The notes beneath the pieces were generated by a model, which saw nothing but the letters and a program-made list of their open reading frames with translations, made no database searches and was not told the DNA's origin. DNA of 64,000 bases, taken from contig NC_091941.1 of NCBI RefSeq assembly GCF_041260155.1, positions 22,469,747 through 22,533,746 of the forward strand. The letters run 5' to 3'. The position numbers and the translations under genes are program-made. Positions 1-11,733 of this stretch are shown here, one piece after another. The first letter of the stretch is position 1. Every line of letters starts with the position of its first letter. The DNA comes from Ptychodera flava (lineage: Eukaryota; Hemichordata; Enteropneusta; Ptychoderidae).

Positions 1-1313
1 ATAGTAATTATTTTCAAAAACAATATGGCTTAATAAGGGGTATCCAAACATCTTTCCGAAGATTCTATGGCATTTTTTTGCAAAAATAAAAATGCAAAAA
101 GATATAATTTTGGCACTCTAAGGGCCTAAAAATTACAACTGTACAGCAAATACGCAACCAGTATATGACAATTTGTTACCACAGTAACTGCAATAGCAGG
201 CTGTATCACGGCAAACGACAAGATATCTTATCAGCCAGGTTACAGCACTTTTTTCTACATCAAATGTGTGAGTCTCAACCAATCAGAATACCTGGATAAC
301 ACCTGAGGCATATGACCAGAAAGGATTTATCATAACCCCATAGATTGATCCCAGACAATCCAGTTGAATTATGTGCATGATACTGTCACATTATCTCTTC
401 AAGGTCAGTTGACCAAGTATAAATGGGTCAGTTGGGTCACATACACACCTTGTACCATTGGCTTAGCATAAATGTCACAGCCAAACAACAGAAATATTCT
501 TGTTGCTTTGATATCAAGGCACTGCAGTGAAGTACCAAAGTGGATGTAGTGATCTATTGGTGCATCATAGGGCCTATATGCCAGAAAGACCAGCTGAGTG
601 TCATGGGTTTATCCATCATAAATTTAAGGTTGGGGTGAGCCCACATAGTACACCACAAAATCAGGTCCTCTTCTATGCCAAAGTCCATATTTGCATACCC
701 ATGCACTTCTCATGTACCGTGTAAACTATTGGGCCATGACTATAACTGGGCTAACAATCAATCTACAGAACTTGAACCTACGGGTTGTTCCTCCAGTACC
801 CACCAGTATTGGCCTGAAAAAACAGGAGTCACTTGTGTCATGAAGCATGAATGTACAGGCCCCTCCCCTATAGGATATTTGCTTGACCATGAATCCAAAA
901 TTCAAAATCTCAGCATGGAGGTAGTAGTATCAACTGGGTCAAATGTATCACTTTCTTATGTGTATCATTAGCATTCTCCTAGCTAAAATGACACTGATCA
1001 ATTTTTGGTCACATTTGTTTTCCTTTGCATACATACATGATTGGCATTCTTTTTGGAGGACCAATATTCTCCTCTTGCAGGAAAATTATGGTTTCTGCAG
1101 TATAAATATTCCTCTTTCTTATGAAATTGATTCTTTTTTGAGGAAATTTGTATTTTCTGTGGTGTATACATATTCAACTCAAATCCAGGCATTCCTTGTT
1201 AGCCACACTGTCATTCCAATGGTGTTCAGCTACTGCAGGTCACCATCTCTGTCACAATGTGTAATCTGATGTCATAGAGCAGCCTGTGTTCAAAGGGGAT
1301 AGTGAACACTACA
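1..1313. other. No gene recognised (left edge)
   Basis: Several short open frames occur but none has a recognisable domain, plausible splice partners or coding-like composition. Around 60-125 the sequence ends in GGCACTCTAAGGGCC, which resembles the right end of the TTAA-bounded MITE at 59811-60034 (GGCGCTCTAAGGGTTAA), so a decayed relative may lie at the window edge. Nothing else could be supported. Confidence 0.4.
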
Positions 1314-1384
1314 TTGACTTAATAATTATGATAAATAACTATATATATTAAATATATAGTTATTTATCATAATTATTAAGTCAA
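1314..1384. repeat. Near-perfect AT-rich hairpin
   Basis: This is a 71-bp inverted repeat centred near 1349. The arms start TTGACTTAATAATTATG and pair almost completely, with hardly any loop. No flanking direct repeat was found. It could be a miniature foldback element or a template-switch product. Confidence 0.8.
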
Positions 1385-1732
1385 ACGTTTTTTAGAACTG
1401 TGTCAGCATGTGCCTATATTCCTACCTCATAAACTCTGTGTGTAGTATTTCAAAGAAACAGTCTATATTTTTTAATTTTCAGCCCTAGTCCCCTCCATTT
1501 AAGAACAATTAGATGTATTTTACCCTGTTGTTTGTCAACAACTTGTTTCGTCTGACCGAAGATCCTCTACACTGTTGATCAGTGGAAATAACTAATTGCG
1601 TTACACCCTCCCCTACTTTTTTTAAGTTCAATTCATTGCAGGGGGAGGGGAGGCAAGGGGTTAAAGAAGTCTTGCTGACAGCAGTATTTAGACAACACAT
1701 GACATCCTGCTAATAATCCTTTACGTCAAACA

Positions 1733-1775
1733 TTGAATTTTTGGGTTGGTGTCTGACACCAACCCAAAAATTCAA
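1733..1775. repeat. Perfect 43-bp hairpin
   Basis: The arms TTGAATTTTTGGGTTGGTGTC and complement are 21 bp each and meet at a single central base (1754). No target-site duplication was seen. Confidence 0.85.
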
Positions 1776-1904
1776 CCGTTGGTCTTTTGGTTAAAATGCA
1801 GATTTGGTCCTTGAACCAGAATCATGTGACAAATACATTGACATGCACGTGACAGGGCAGCCCTTTCTTGGCAACATTTTGCTATTCCCTTCATGGTCGC
1901 GCCA

Positions 1905-1996
1905 TAGCTCTGCATGGCAGGGCTGTGTGTTACCGGCGTTATACGGCCTCCCACCACAATACCGCCGGTAACACACAGCCCTATCATGCAGAGCTA
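1905..1996. repeat. Inverted repeat with ~33-bp arms
   Basis: The left arm TAGCTCTGCATGGCAGGGCT and onward pairs with a right arm ending AGCCCTATCATGCAGAGCTA, with one small bulge around GC/AT. The arms surround a loop of about 25 bp. It looks like a small foldback or MITE-like unit. No clear flanking duplication was found. Confidence 0.75.
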
Positions 1997-2497
1997 GAAC
2001 AGTACTACTATGTGACCGATTGAAATGTAGTCTGTGTGCGGACAGCTGCAGCTGCCACAATCGATCATTTATTCACAACGTGGAATGATAAGCTAATGAT
2101 TTATGACAGATAAAAACTGCACTTACACGCAATCATTTTGTGCTTTCTTACTTAGGGTGTTGATGCTACCGGTCACTAGCATACCAAGTGCGAGGAGCAT
2201 CTGCCTTACTGTCAGCTTAGCCATTCTGTGCACTCTCCCGTGTGTGACACATGACCGGATGAGGCGACGGGTCGTGTGTTTCTGATTTCTTACCTCAGAA
2301 ATCCGCAAGTAACTCTCGGGTTCGCATCCAGGTCCGTATGAAACCCGGTGTATGAAACCAAACCCTCTGCCGTTCATAGTTCGTACGTGCTGGAGCGCAG
2401 ATCAGAGGCGACGTGATCGTAGGATAACATTTTTAAAAATCTCGAAATAATTTAAGTCACCACAACGAGGTAAAAGAATAAACCAAGGTTATGTGAT

Positions 2498-3830
2498 TAT
2501 TTATTTATTTTATTTATTTATTTGTTGCAACCCTTTTACAGCAGGGGCTCACTAAAAACAATAGGAGCAGCAAATTATACTGGGCACTGGAAATGCAAAT
2601 AAAAAGTTACCGAAGATCTGGCTGTAAAAGTCTAAAAAAAACAAGCCATTATTATCAACCAAACAATATTTTTAGTGACTAAAGCTGAAAAGGAAATGTT
2701 AGTTAATTAAAATATTTTTTCCTACTATCTACTATATCTGTTAAGAAACTCTGAAAAAGTTGTCAATTTCTTTGTACAGATCTGTCTTGTAATTCTTTGT
2801 AGAATCATCCAGGGAAAAAATATCAACTCCTTTCTTTTTCTGGAATCCTTGAGTAAGTTCAATTCGCTATTATTCAACAACATTTTCTTCAGTATCAGTG
2901 ATTGATTTTGTCTTTCTGTTGTGAACTGATCACATTTGAAAAGAAAATGTTCCAATGTCTCATCTTCTTTTCCACAGCAAGGGCATGTGCAATCATCTTC
3001 GGTGTTTTCCCACCTTCTCTTTTCGTATTTCAGACCAAGAGAGCATGATCTTGCTCTAAACTTTAATTGAAACACGATTGGAACTAATTTGGGATAATTG
3101 GATGGTGAAGTAATGTCTTTAAAATCTGCAAATGTAAGCTAATCTGCTCTTCTTTTTACGTTACACACTGTTTTTATGAATAATTTGTAATATTGAGACA
3201 TTCAGCTTTAGGACACCTAAGATTTTTGAGTAATTTGAAAAAAAATGAAGATCTAATTATCCCAAACTATAGTTCCAATCGTGTTTGAGCACCCTTGAAA
3301 TCATTGATAGGTTTTAGATAATCTTCACATTGTAGCTTGTTTTTAAATATTTGATAGCGGGTTAGGGTAGTCATATATTCTCTCCATTCATTTTTATCCT
3401 AGTCAAGGACGATATGTTTAATATTTTGATCAGTGAGCTGTTTAATGTTCGTTAAATGTTTACATTTGTCATTTGTCATTGGCAGATACTGTCAAGTTCC
3501 AACACAACTTTTTTAGGTTGCGTTCGGCTCCATCGTTAATTAACTCCAGGTGATTAAAGACAAGTTTTGTCCACCTTGAATTATCAACATCATAAAGTCT
3601 CTTAAAATATTTAAGTTTCATGGTATTAGGTCCACTTCTCATAGTATTCCTACCAAGGTCACCAAGAATCGCCTCATTTGCTGTATATCTGCATGCTTTT
3701 AGGATCAATTTACCCACTAAGCGTTGCATTCTTTCAAGACTTTCTATGTCATTTGTGCTAGGTATCAATATTTCTCCCGCATATTCTAATGCAGGCAAGC
3801 CTTAAAAGGAAGATAAAGTTACAGTGAGAG
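2498..3830 (-). mobile_element. 5'-truncated LINE fragment (ORF2 3' part)
   Basis: On the minus strand two coding remnants follow each other. 3798-3469 reads PALEYAGEILIPSTNDIES and a continuation, resembling the region after the reverse transcriptase of CR1/L2/Jockey-type LINEs. 3075-2725 has a C-terminal Cys/His cluster (CPCCGKEDETLEHFLFKC) typical of these ORF2 tails. An ATTT-rich simple repeat at 2498-2522 is the likely 3' tail. The coding region is split by a MITE-like insertion (about 3073-3290). It lacks endonuclease and most of the reverse transcriptase, so it is a dead 5'-truncated copy. It is distinct from the LINE at 16.9-21.95 kb. Confidence 0.75.
3073..3289. mobile_element. MITE nested in LINE
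   Basis: Terminal inverted repeats of about 30 bp are visible: the left end AAACACGATTGGAACTAATT matches the reverse complement of the right end at 3255-3289. The element is about 217 bp and lies between two segments of the same LINE. A TGA triplet abuts both ends and may be a 3-bp duplication, as in Harbinger-like elements, but that assignment is weak. Confidence 0.7.
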
Positions 3831-4317
3831 ATACATGTATCGGAATCACTTTTTAAAGACCCCCTCCACCAAATTCATACCTACCTGCTTGGTGTCCCTT
3901 ATCTTAGCATCTGAGGTGACTTCATCGGCAGGACGTACAATATGATTCTCTAATTATTCCATAGGTTATATAGGCCTATTTGATTTGTAGCTACAGTCTT
4001 GTAAATCCAGGACTGTCACCGTATACATGCAGTTCATATGTATATGTTTGTACCTGGAGGAGAGCGGTGAGAGGGACTACGTGTATATTTCAATCAAGGC
4101 CACAGTCGTGAGGAGTTCAGAGGCCACGCGAAGCGACGTGACTTGCTCCTGTGTTTCAAGATGCTACTTTGAGACAGTAGACAAGTTTCTCTACTGTCTA
4201 TTGAGAAACCCAGTGTGAAATTTGAATGTACCCGCATTAAACACCATTCAAAGTAGGCGAGTCAATTCTGTGCCTTTGATTTGTTGGGTTTTATTGAGGA
4301 CGTCCAGGAATTAACAC

Positions 4318-4396
4318 ACGGTTACGAGTGTTTCGATACAAAGCGGCCGCCGCATACCACGCGGCGGCCGCTATGTATCGAAACTCTCGTAACCGT
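4318..4396. repeat. GC-cored perfect hairpin
   Basis: The arms of about 36 bp begin ACGGTTACGAG and end in GCGGCCGCCGC, around a loop ATACCAC. Only a couple of mismatches are seen. The GC-rich core stands out from its AT-rich surroundings. No flanking direct repeat was found. Confidence 0.8.
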
Positions 4397-4739
4397 GGCG
4401 ATACACATTTCCATAGCGGGCGTCAGTCGCCAGTCAAAGTTTATTGAGAATGATATTTTTCGGTCCAAAGTAAAATGAAATCTCTACGAACCTAAAAGAC
4501 CGCACAATATAGTGGGAAGTACCTGAGATGGTAGTGAAGTGTGGGGGATTCTAGTGGGGGACGGAAGGTCACTGGGAGTTCGGAATTTTGATTGTGGGGA
4601 GAGGGAGGGGAAATTATTAGGTGGGAGGGGAAGCTTTTTACAATCGTGGCGGGAGCTCAGTTGCAAACACCTTTCACTTCCCCTCCAACATTTTCCCCAA
4701 CATTCTTTTAAATGGCATATTTACTCTTAAAAGCACTAC

Positions 4740-5000
4740 AAAAACTTTTTTCATAGTTGAGAAAAGAGTAACTGTTACATATTACCACAGTCAATAATGT
4801 AATGAAATTCATCTTCTACAATAAACTTACGAAGATTAAGAAGTCTCTCGTCAAGTGGAATTTTTGGTATTAATCTTCTCCCCACCTCTATGTACAGATT
4901 ATGGTAAATATTGCAATGGCTGCGAAGTTTTAAAACTCTCTGTATTTTCGAAATTTATCTTTGTCGTCAGTGGTATGTGTTCGTGTTCTCACATCATTAT
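4740..5000 (-). mobile_element. Diverged LINE ORF2 C-terminal fragment
   Basis: Read on the minus strand, about 4790-4920 encodes HNLYIEVGRRLIPKIP then DERLLNLRKFIVEDEFHY. This aligns with the C-terminus of the LINE at 17183-18379 (HNLQIELGRRSTPKVP). It is therefore an older relative of the CR1-like LINE, represented only by its 3' portion. Confidence 0.7.
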
Positions 5001-5239
5001 GCAATTCATTAATTCGTGAAACTATATTTATCATCAAATTTCTGTAAACTTTTGATTGTGAAATTAACAAACCTTTGACCCTATAATTTTTCCACTATAA
5101 TTCTCCACACTTCATATCCATGAGTCATTATGGATACAATGAAACCATCGAACTTCTAAAGCTACTTTTATTGGAGAAACGGTCATTGTGTGATGTATCC
5201 TTGTATATACCCAATAGTGCCCTTGTTTGATTATTGAAA

Positions 5240-5430
5240 CCATCGTGAAAATGAATTAATGGTCATGACCATTAATTCATTTTCGCGTTGGTATTGTTTA
5301 TCATGTCTAAAACCGGGGTCGAATATATGCATAGTCACCTATTTATTCAGTATCTTTCAACATGTCAAACAATAAGTAGTATCTCACATCAAACAAAATT
5401 CATGAAAAATGGCTGACTTTGTCCCTTTAA
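5240..5430. repeat. Foldback/MITE copy, left-truncated
   Basis: A palindrome centred on GGTCATGACC (5240-5291) is followed by sequence to CCCTTTAA at 5430. It matches the right half of the longer foldback element at 32917-33252 (shared AAAACCGGGGTC, CAGTATCTTTCAACATGTC and GACTTTGTCCC). The left arm outside the core is not recognisable here, so this copy is truncated or decayed. Confidence 0.75.
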
Positions 5431-5593
5431 GCTGACTTTGAAGCTGATGGCGCTAGTGGCAAGTCCATTTTTCACATCTCACTCCCGACGCCCAGTAGTT
5501 TCATTAATCCCTCCTACACCGATTTTGATCGGTGAACCTCCATGTTGTCATGGAGAACAATATTCGATGATTCAAAAAACAATATAATGGTTT

Positions 5594-5700
5594 AAAATAT
5601 TAAAATAATAATACTTTATTGCTCAACAACACACTCAAGGAGTGCGGTAAGGCAAAAATTACAAAACTCAGCTAAACAGAGAGACAGAGCTAATGGTTGA
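5594..5700 (-). mobile_element. LINE 3'-end fragment (CR1-like family)
   Basis: The sequence TTTATTGCTCAACAACACAC and the following GGAGTGCGGTAAGGC are shared with the 3' terminus of the LINE at 16889-16990 and with 40648-40765. Its tail is an ATA/ATAAT repeat. It is a short, severely 5'-truncated insertion on the minus strand. Confidence 0.8.
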
Positions 5701-6109
5701 AGCATTGAGATGTTTTCCGCGCCTTTTGGACTCGCAATTTCCACATGGGACTATTGTTTGCACAATGTCATCGTTTCGACACGGTCAAAAGAAAATTAAT
5801 GACTTCACGTTGTAAAAATAAAGTGTTATTCTAAGTTGGTACCATTAACATAGACCTATAAGCTCCTCTTAAAAGTATTAGATAGACACGCCCGATCATT
5901 CTGCGAAATCTCTGCTCGACTGGCGCCGTCTGGATCGCGTAACCGGGTATATAGGTGTACCGAATAATAAAAAATATATGAAACTCGCTAAAGTCGACGA
6001 ACTATTGAGGGACAACGAAGCCAGTTTATCGAAAGTTTATCAGTTTCCGATTGGACACAAGAAAGTGAGAATGTATGAACTTTATGTGAATTCGTCAAAT
6101 TTGATAATT

Positions 6110-6145
<36 letters not shown>

Positions 6146-7965
6146 TATCATGAAATACTGAAATTACAAGACCAAAGGAAAAGACACAAGCATGCCAAAT
6201 AATTCCATTGAGTCTCTCCTCTCTCGGCACTCCCATCGTAAGTTAATTTCTCTTCACTTTAAAACTCAATACAGTAGCGCAATACAGTACCCAGTCGTTG
6301 TCGATACAAAGGTCAGGGAAGGTGGATTGAACCTGTTTCAGGGACACGCTGTAACGCGGGGTCAGATGTTCAAATGGTCTCATTAAAATTTGACAGAACA
6401 TATGATGCGTAAAGAGGGCTACGAAGTCAAGTTCAGCACGTTAGCGACACACAGAGATAAAGTCATTTACTGCTTTCACAAATCTAAATTTTGGCGACGG
6501 AAGCTGTACCAAAAGTACAATTATAAGGCGTTTCACAATCTTCTCATAATCCTTATATTGATATTTTGATTAAATATGGGAATTCGTGACAGATTTTGTC
6601 CCGAAACATTAAAATCGCCGAAAAAAACAACCGAGAGTGATGAAACAAATTGAATTCCATATTTAAAAGGCGACACGACAGCTTGCAAAACAATGAGATA
6701 TTCTGACATAAATTTTTATCTTTATAGCGACAATCCGACAATGAGCGATAGTCCTCCATAATATAATAGAGGTCTCAGTGTAGCATTAAATGAGTCAAAC
6801 CTGGTTATAGGGACACTCTTTATTGAGCAAGGTCTGGAGTCCAAACAGTCCAATAAAAATTTACAAGCCATTTTCGTCGAACTTTATTTGGGCAGGTCAT
6901 AATAAATTATTGTGAGTTTTTTAAATGAAAATATCGTGGAAACGGGGGCGACTAGAAAGAATACTTGCCAAACTCTGTTGAATAAAGTTTTTTAATTGAA
7001 ATTCTGAAGAAATCTGAGAATTCAAAACATGTGGTTAGACCGCCTTCCTATGGCCTAGCGTTCAGAACGTCTGATTTAAATTTTCGAGCATTTAGTAAAT
7101 AACGAATCGTTTTACAGGTATTGGGAATTATTGCGTATTTACGCATATGTACCCCTTCCCGTCGAATAATGGACGAAATAAAACTGTGCACGTCATAATG
7201 TATGAGGATTTAAGCCGAGTACACGATAGGGTGCAAAGTTTGCTTTTTTGGTACATACAATTGCTATTATTTTATAGTTTTGGCAATTCCTGGGAATTTG
7301 TAGATGTAGAAAACATCTGGGCCCACAACACTGGATAGTCGGATATAATGTCGGTAATAATCTCGGCGGGTGACGTCACGAAATTTACTGGTATTGACAA
7401 AAGCTGTAATATAAGCTTTAATAACTGTCGAGAATTGAAAACGACAGCCACAGAGCCTAGTGCATCAAAATATGTAGGTTAAATCTAATTTCAGTTAAAT
7501 GGTGTAAGGACCAAGGGTTCAGATTAACTTCATCGATTTGACCCATTTTAGTACGCTTACCAGTTGAGATGAAATAAAGTGAATTTTGCAATCGAAATTT
7601 GTAGAAATGTATTTCGAGAGCAATTAGGTATTTCTATATTGCAATAAATTGTCTGACCAAAACATATGGCACAGGCAGGCATAATTATTAACGAGAATGT
7701 CCCCATTTCTCGATCTATACACCTTGCACATTACCACGCTGCCCGAAAATGACCTTCAACTGAGGGCAACAACATCTCAGAAATATGTATGTGAAGGTCG
7801 GTTGAACCCAGTTAGGAGACACAGGGGTACCGACCTTCGAACACTTACACACAGTCAACTACTACGAACACAAGACTATTTTTTCTTGTTTAAAAGTTCG
7901 AGGAATGGTGCATGTATTCGATGTGTGCGGTCTACTCTGTGGAGTCGGAGGAACAGCTCAAATAT
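5701..7965. other. No gene recognised
   Basis: Short open frames of 60-115 codons occur on both strands, including 7697-8044, but show no domain and no convincing splice sites. A TTG trinucleotide run lies at about 6107-6142. Nothing else is supportable. Confidence 0.4.
6107..6142. repeat. (TTG)n microsatellite
   Basis: An uninterrupted run of about eleven TTG units. It creates artificial poly-Leu and poly-Thr open frames in the surrounding ORFs. Confidence 0.95.
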
Positions 7966-8156
7966 TTCAAGGTGTACTGTCACCTGTTCCAATTTTGCCA
8001 CATTTACCATGGAAAGAGAAAATCTAACCAATCACAGATTTTAGGCGGGTGGCCTTTTTAAAAACAGCGCCCTTACATGGGCATTTTGAATACCAAGGAA
8101 CACCCATTTGACCATGTATGGGCATATGTAGATTACAAGTGACTGTATACCTTTAA
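7966..8156. mobile_element. TTAA-bounded MITE
   Basis: The left end TTCAAGGTGTACTGTCACC matches the reverse complement of the right end (TTAAAGGTATACAGTCACTT). The element is 191 bp. The right boundary is TTAA and the left is TTCA, probably a mutated TTAA. The ends suit a non-autonomous piggyBac/Kolobok-type element, although no transposase is present to prove it. Confidence 0.7.
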
Positions 8157-9616
8157 AGGAAAAACACTCTGATCAGTTCAGGTTGAATGTCACGCCTGAA
8201 GGTTAATCCAAGGCACGCACAACTCCCCTGTGAAGTTCATTTAGGGGGCAAACATCCGAAGATATCTCATCAAAATTGATATCAAATGCACAGAGCTGAC
8301 GTGTATGTGGCACTCGAAAGTGACCTAAATCAGAAATGGTGTGTACGTAGGCACGCGAAATTTGTCCATTGAAGCGCTGACCATTGTATTGAGGGCGGTA
8401 GAAAGGGGAGAACAAATCTGCAGAATAAAATCACAAATGGTATTAATGTATATGCATAACTGTTACGTTTGCGTAAAAGTAGACTTGAAACTGAAACAAA
8501 AAACCCACAGCATTCATGAAGAAAGCACAAGAGTTCTGTTTACCGTCAAATCCTTAAACACTAACTGAAGAGAGAATTATATGTTTGTTGTCTTTCTGAC
8601 ACCCACCCGATGCTCTGATGGTCCACCCCTAAATACGCTGACAATATCCTTTATAGGGGCAGAGTTAACGTCATTGAGCACTCTCTGTTTGTATCGCTGA
8701 AAGAGGCTTTTATGTTGACCAGCATCCTCAAACTGGGAAACTTTGTCTTGAAAGACGTTCTCGGATCAAGGGAGCGTCTAGCCCAGCTGTCATCCTCCGA
8801 TGGGCCTGCAAATATCTATCGTTGTTATGTAGAAAAAGTGATCACTTCGTTCATCGAGAGGTTTTAGTGACCTAACCCTTTGGAAGAAAGTGAAATAAAA
8901 TTACTATCGTGAAACTTTGACGATGAATTCTAGGCACTGTGTGATTAACACACGTTCTTTGCTAGCGCACGTCTCTCATATAAACCGGCCAAAATATTTT
9001 TGAAAACTGCCACAGATTTTTAGGGTTTTCCGTGTATGCATGCATTGATTAATTTCCAGTTACATTGCAATATATTGGTTCTTTGATCATATGGTTTTTA
9101 TCGTGTCGTGTGAAAATACCAAATCCTATAGGATTTCTTTCTGAGCGGCCAATTTCCCACCTTCGCTCGATGAACTACCGATCTTGTTTGGCAGGAACAA
9201 AATTATGAACAACATGATTGTGATTGTTCATGGTGTCACAATGACAAACAGCGTGAGGTTTTGTTCATTTTGATCTATGGAAGTTGAAATCTATTTTTTA
9301 TCCTCCTGGGTGATTTGTTTATACATTTAAACCAAATGGATGAGTGACTCGCCTCTAAATCTCTGTCTGTCGGAGGTAGGACCTCTCTGTAGATGTTCGA
9401 GTTTAGATGCATGGCTTCCCCTCGGTCCGCTTTGTTTGCCAAACTCTGCCAAATCGGCAGAACACATCCTTGACAACAGGCCAAATAAACCAGCACAACC
9501 AACAAAAACAGAGAAACAATGACAATTATGAGCATTACGAAGGTATACGTATTTTAATTTTTAAAGCTTTGCCATAAAAATGTTCTGCGTAGGGGAAAAG
9601 AGCTGGGATGTCAAGA
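8157..9616. other. No gene recognised
   Basis: Only short open frames without identifiable domains. A 16-bp perfect palindrome AAATCCTATAGGATTT lies at about 9119-9134. A small inverted pair ATGAACAA/TTGTTCAT lies near 9204-9230. Confidence 0.4.
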
Positions 9617-9625
9617 TAGATTTTA

Positions 9626-11724
9626 TATGGGGGTCCGTTCTGGTCAAAATTATGTTTTATAAATTTTAGTATGTTAGAATTAATTTTATGTAGACTGGAA
9701 TTAATTAACTAGCACAGCGAATTAATTGTATCTTTCTTTTAATTAATTTTATATGCTTTAATTAATTTTGTGTAGTCATACCGAATTAATTTTATGTGTT
9801 CCAATTAATTATTTTTGCTTATCTTTGCTGTAATTAATTTTATGTAGTCTAGAATTAATTTTGCTAACATTTCAAATTATTTATATGTTTTTCGTGTGCC
9901 GGAATTAATTTTATGTAGTCTAGATTTAATATAATAATTCCTTCAATTAATTTTGGGTTCAAACTGTTTTCACGTGCGCAATTAATTGAATGTGAGCTAG
10001 AATTAATTTCTACTAGTGTCTTGAATTAATTTTGTGTTCGGTCGAAATAATTATGTGTTCGCTCGAATTAATTATGTCTTTGAGCAAATTAATTTTATGT
10101 GTTCGCTCGAATTAATTTTATGTGTTTGCTCGAATTAATTATATGTGTTTGCTCGAATTATTTTCGGCCGATCCCACAGTCCTTTGCGCACGCTTCTTAA
10201 ATCAATATGGCGGCTTCCGACCGGAGTGGTATTATTCAGGCGTTCGAACCGTGATCTGTGAAAATGGAAATCAATACAATAAAGTGATCACAAAAACTTT
10301 TGTAGTGTCTCCTGTCTGAGGGATCGTGTATGTGATTGCCCATAGAGCGAAGCCTGACCAATTTTGTGTTTACGTCAGACGCGAACGTTCACCCTTTCTA
10401 TCGGGCTTTGCCAATCATCGTGTAGGCCTACTGAAGTGTAGTGCAGTGTACCGTAAGCGTACGCAGCAATCGAAAATGAAATCTGCCGAACAGATATCTA
10501 CGAATATGAAAACCAATAAAGAACTTATAATAACAATGACCACCAGGAAATGTCTCCAAGCTTGATTACTGTCAAATGTCCCTAATTACAAATATAGCAT
10601 TCGGCAGTTTCACCTCTATCTGTATATGTAATACAGATAGACACAGGTGCTAGTAAAACTGTCGCTACGCGAAGCCGGCCTGTATACCGGAGAAGAAAAC
10701 AGGCCGGCTTCGCGTATAGCGACAGTTTCTCTGTGTCTATCTGTATATATATACACAGATAGAGGTGAAACTGCCGAATGCTATATTTGTAATTAGGGAC
10801 ATTTCACAGTAATCAAGCTTGGAGACATTTCCTGGTGGTCATTGTTAAGTTCTTTATTGGTTTTCATATTCGTAGATATCTGTTCAGCAGATTTCATTTT
10901 CGCCTTGAATGCTGCGTACGCTTACAGTACAATGCACTACACTACAGTACACGATGATTGGCAAAGCCCGATAGAAAGGGTGAAAACACAAAATTGGTTG
11001 GGCTTGGCTCTATGGGCAATCACATACAAGATCCCTCAGACAGGAGACACCACAAAAGTTTTTGTGATCAGTTTATTGATAGCCATTTTTACAGATCACG
11101 GTTCGAGCGCGCGCCTGAATAATACCACTCCGGGTCGGGAGCCGCCATATTGATTTAGGAAAGTGTGCGCAAAGGACTGTGGGATCGGCCGAAAATAATT
11201 CGAGCAAACACATATAATTAATTCGAGCAAACACATAAAATTAATTCGAGCGAACGCATATAATTAATTCGCACAAACACACAATTAATTCGAGCGTACA
11301 CACACATAATTACTTAGACCGAACACAAAATTAATTCAAGACACTGGTAGAAATTAATTCTAGCAAACATTCAACTTGCAGCACGTGAAAACATTTTGAA
11401 CCCAAAATTAATTGAAGGAATTAATATATTAAATCTAGACTACATAAAATTAATTCCGGCACATAAAATAAATAATTTGAAATGTTAGCAAAATTAATTC
11501 TAGACTACATAAAATTAATTACTGCAAAGATAAGCAGAAATAATTAATTGGAACACATAAAATTAATTCGGTATGACTACACAATATTAATTAAAGCATA
11601 TAAAAATTATTAAAAGAAAGATACAATTAATTCGAGGTGCTAGTAAATTAATTCCAATGTACATAAAATTAATTCTAACATACTAAAATTAATAAAACAT
11701 AATTTTGACCAGAACGGGCCCTCA
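9626..11724. mobile_element. 2.1-kb foldback element, giant palindrome
   Basis: The two halves are reverse complements along nearly their whole length (about 1.0 kb each). The left end GGGGGTCCGTTCTGGTCAAA matches the reverse complement of the right end at about 11700-11724. The only unpaired loop is about 15 bp near 10684-10698. The outer half of each arm is a degenerate array built on AATTAATTTTATGT (about 18 AATTAATT sites in the left arm). The inner half is ordinary sequence, mirrored. The 9-bp direct repeat TAGATTTTA lies exactly outside both ends (9617-9625 and 11725-11733), as expected of a target-site duplication. Open frames at 10326-10565 and 10842-11153 lie in the mirrored arms and are not credible genes. 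No transposase is encoded. A 9-bp duplication with very long inverted repeats is known from foldback and Mutator-like elements; this assignment is inference. Confidence 0.9.
9664..10163. repeat. Degenerate AATTAATT array (left arm)
   Basis: The core AATTAATT recurs about 18 times at irregular 15-35 bp spacing, often followed by TTATGTAGTC or TTATGTGTTCGCTCG. The array is mirrored in the right arm (about 11195-11700). Subterminal repeat arrays of this type are known transposase-binding regions in foldback elements, so a binding-site role is possible. Confidence 0.8.
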
Positions 11725-11733
11725 TAGATTTTA

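Noticed and set aside
1905-1996. CRISPR-like or terminator hairpin
   Set aside because: Single inverted repeats in a clearly eukaryotic genome with no repeat-spacer array.
10326-11153. Open frames of 79 and 103 codons inside the palindrome as genes
   Set aside because: They lie in mirrored arms, change frame between copies, and have no domain or splice context.
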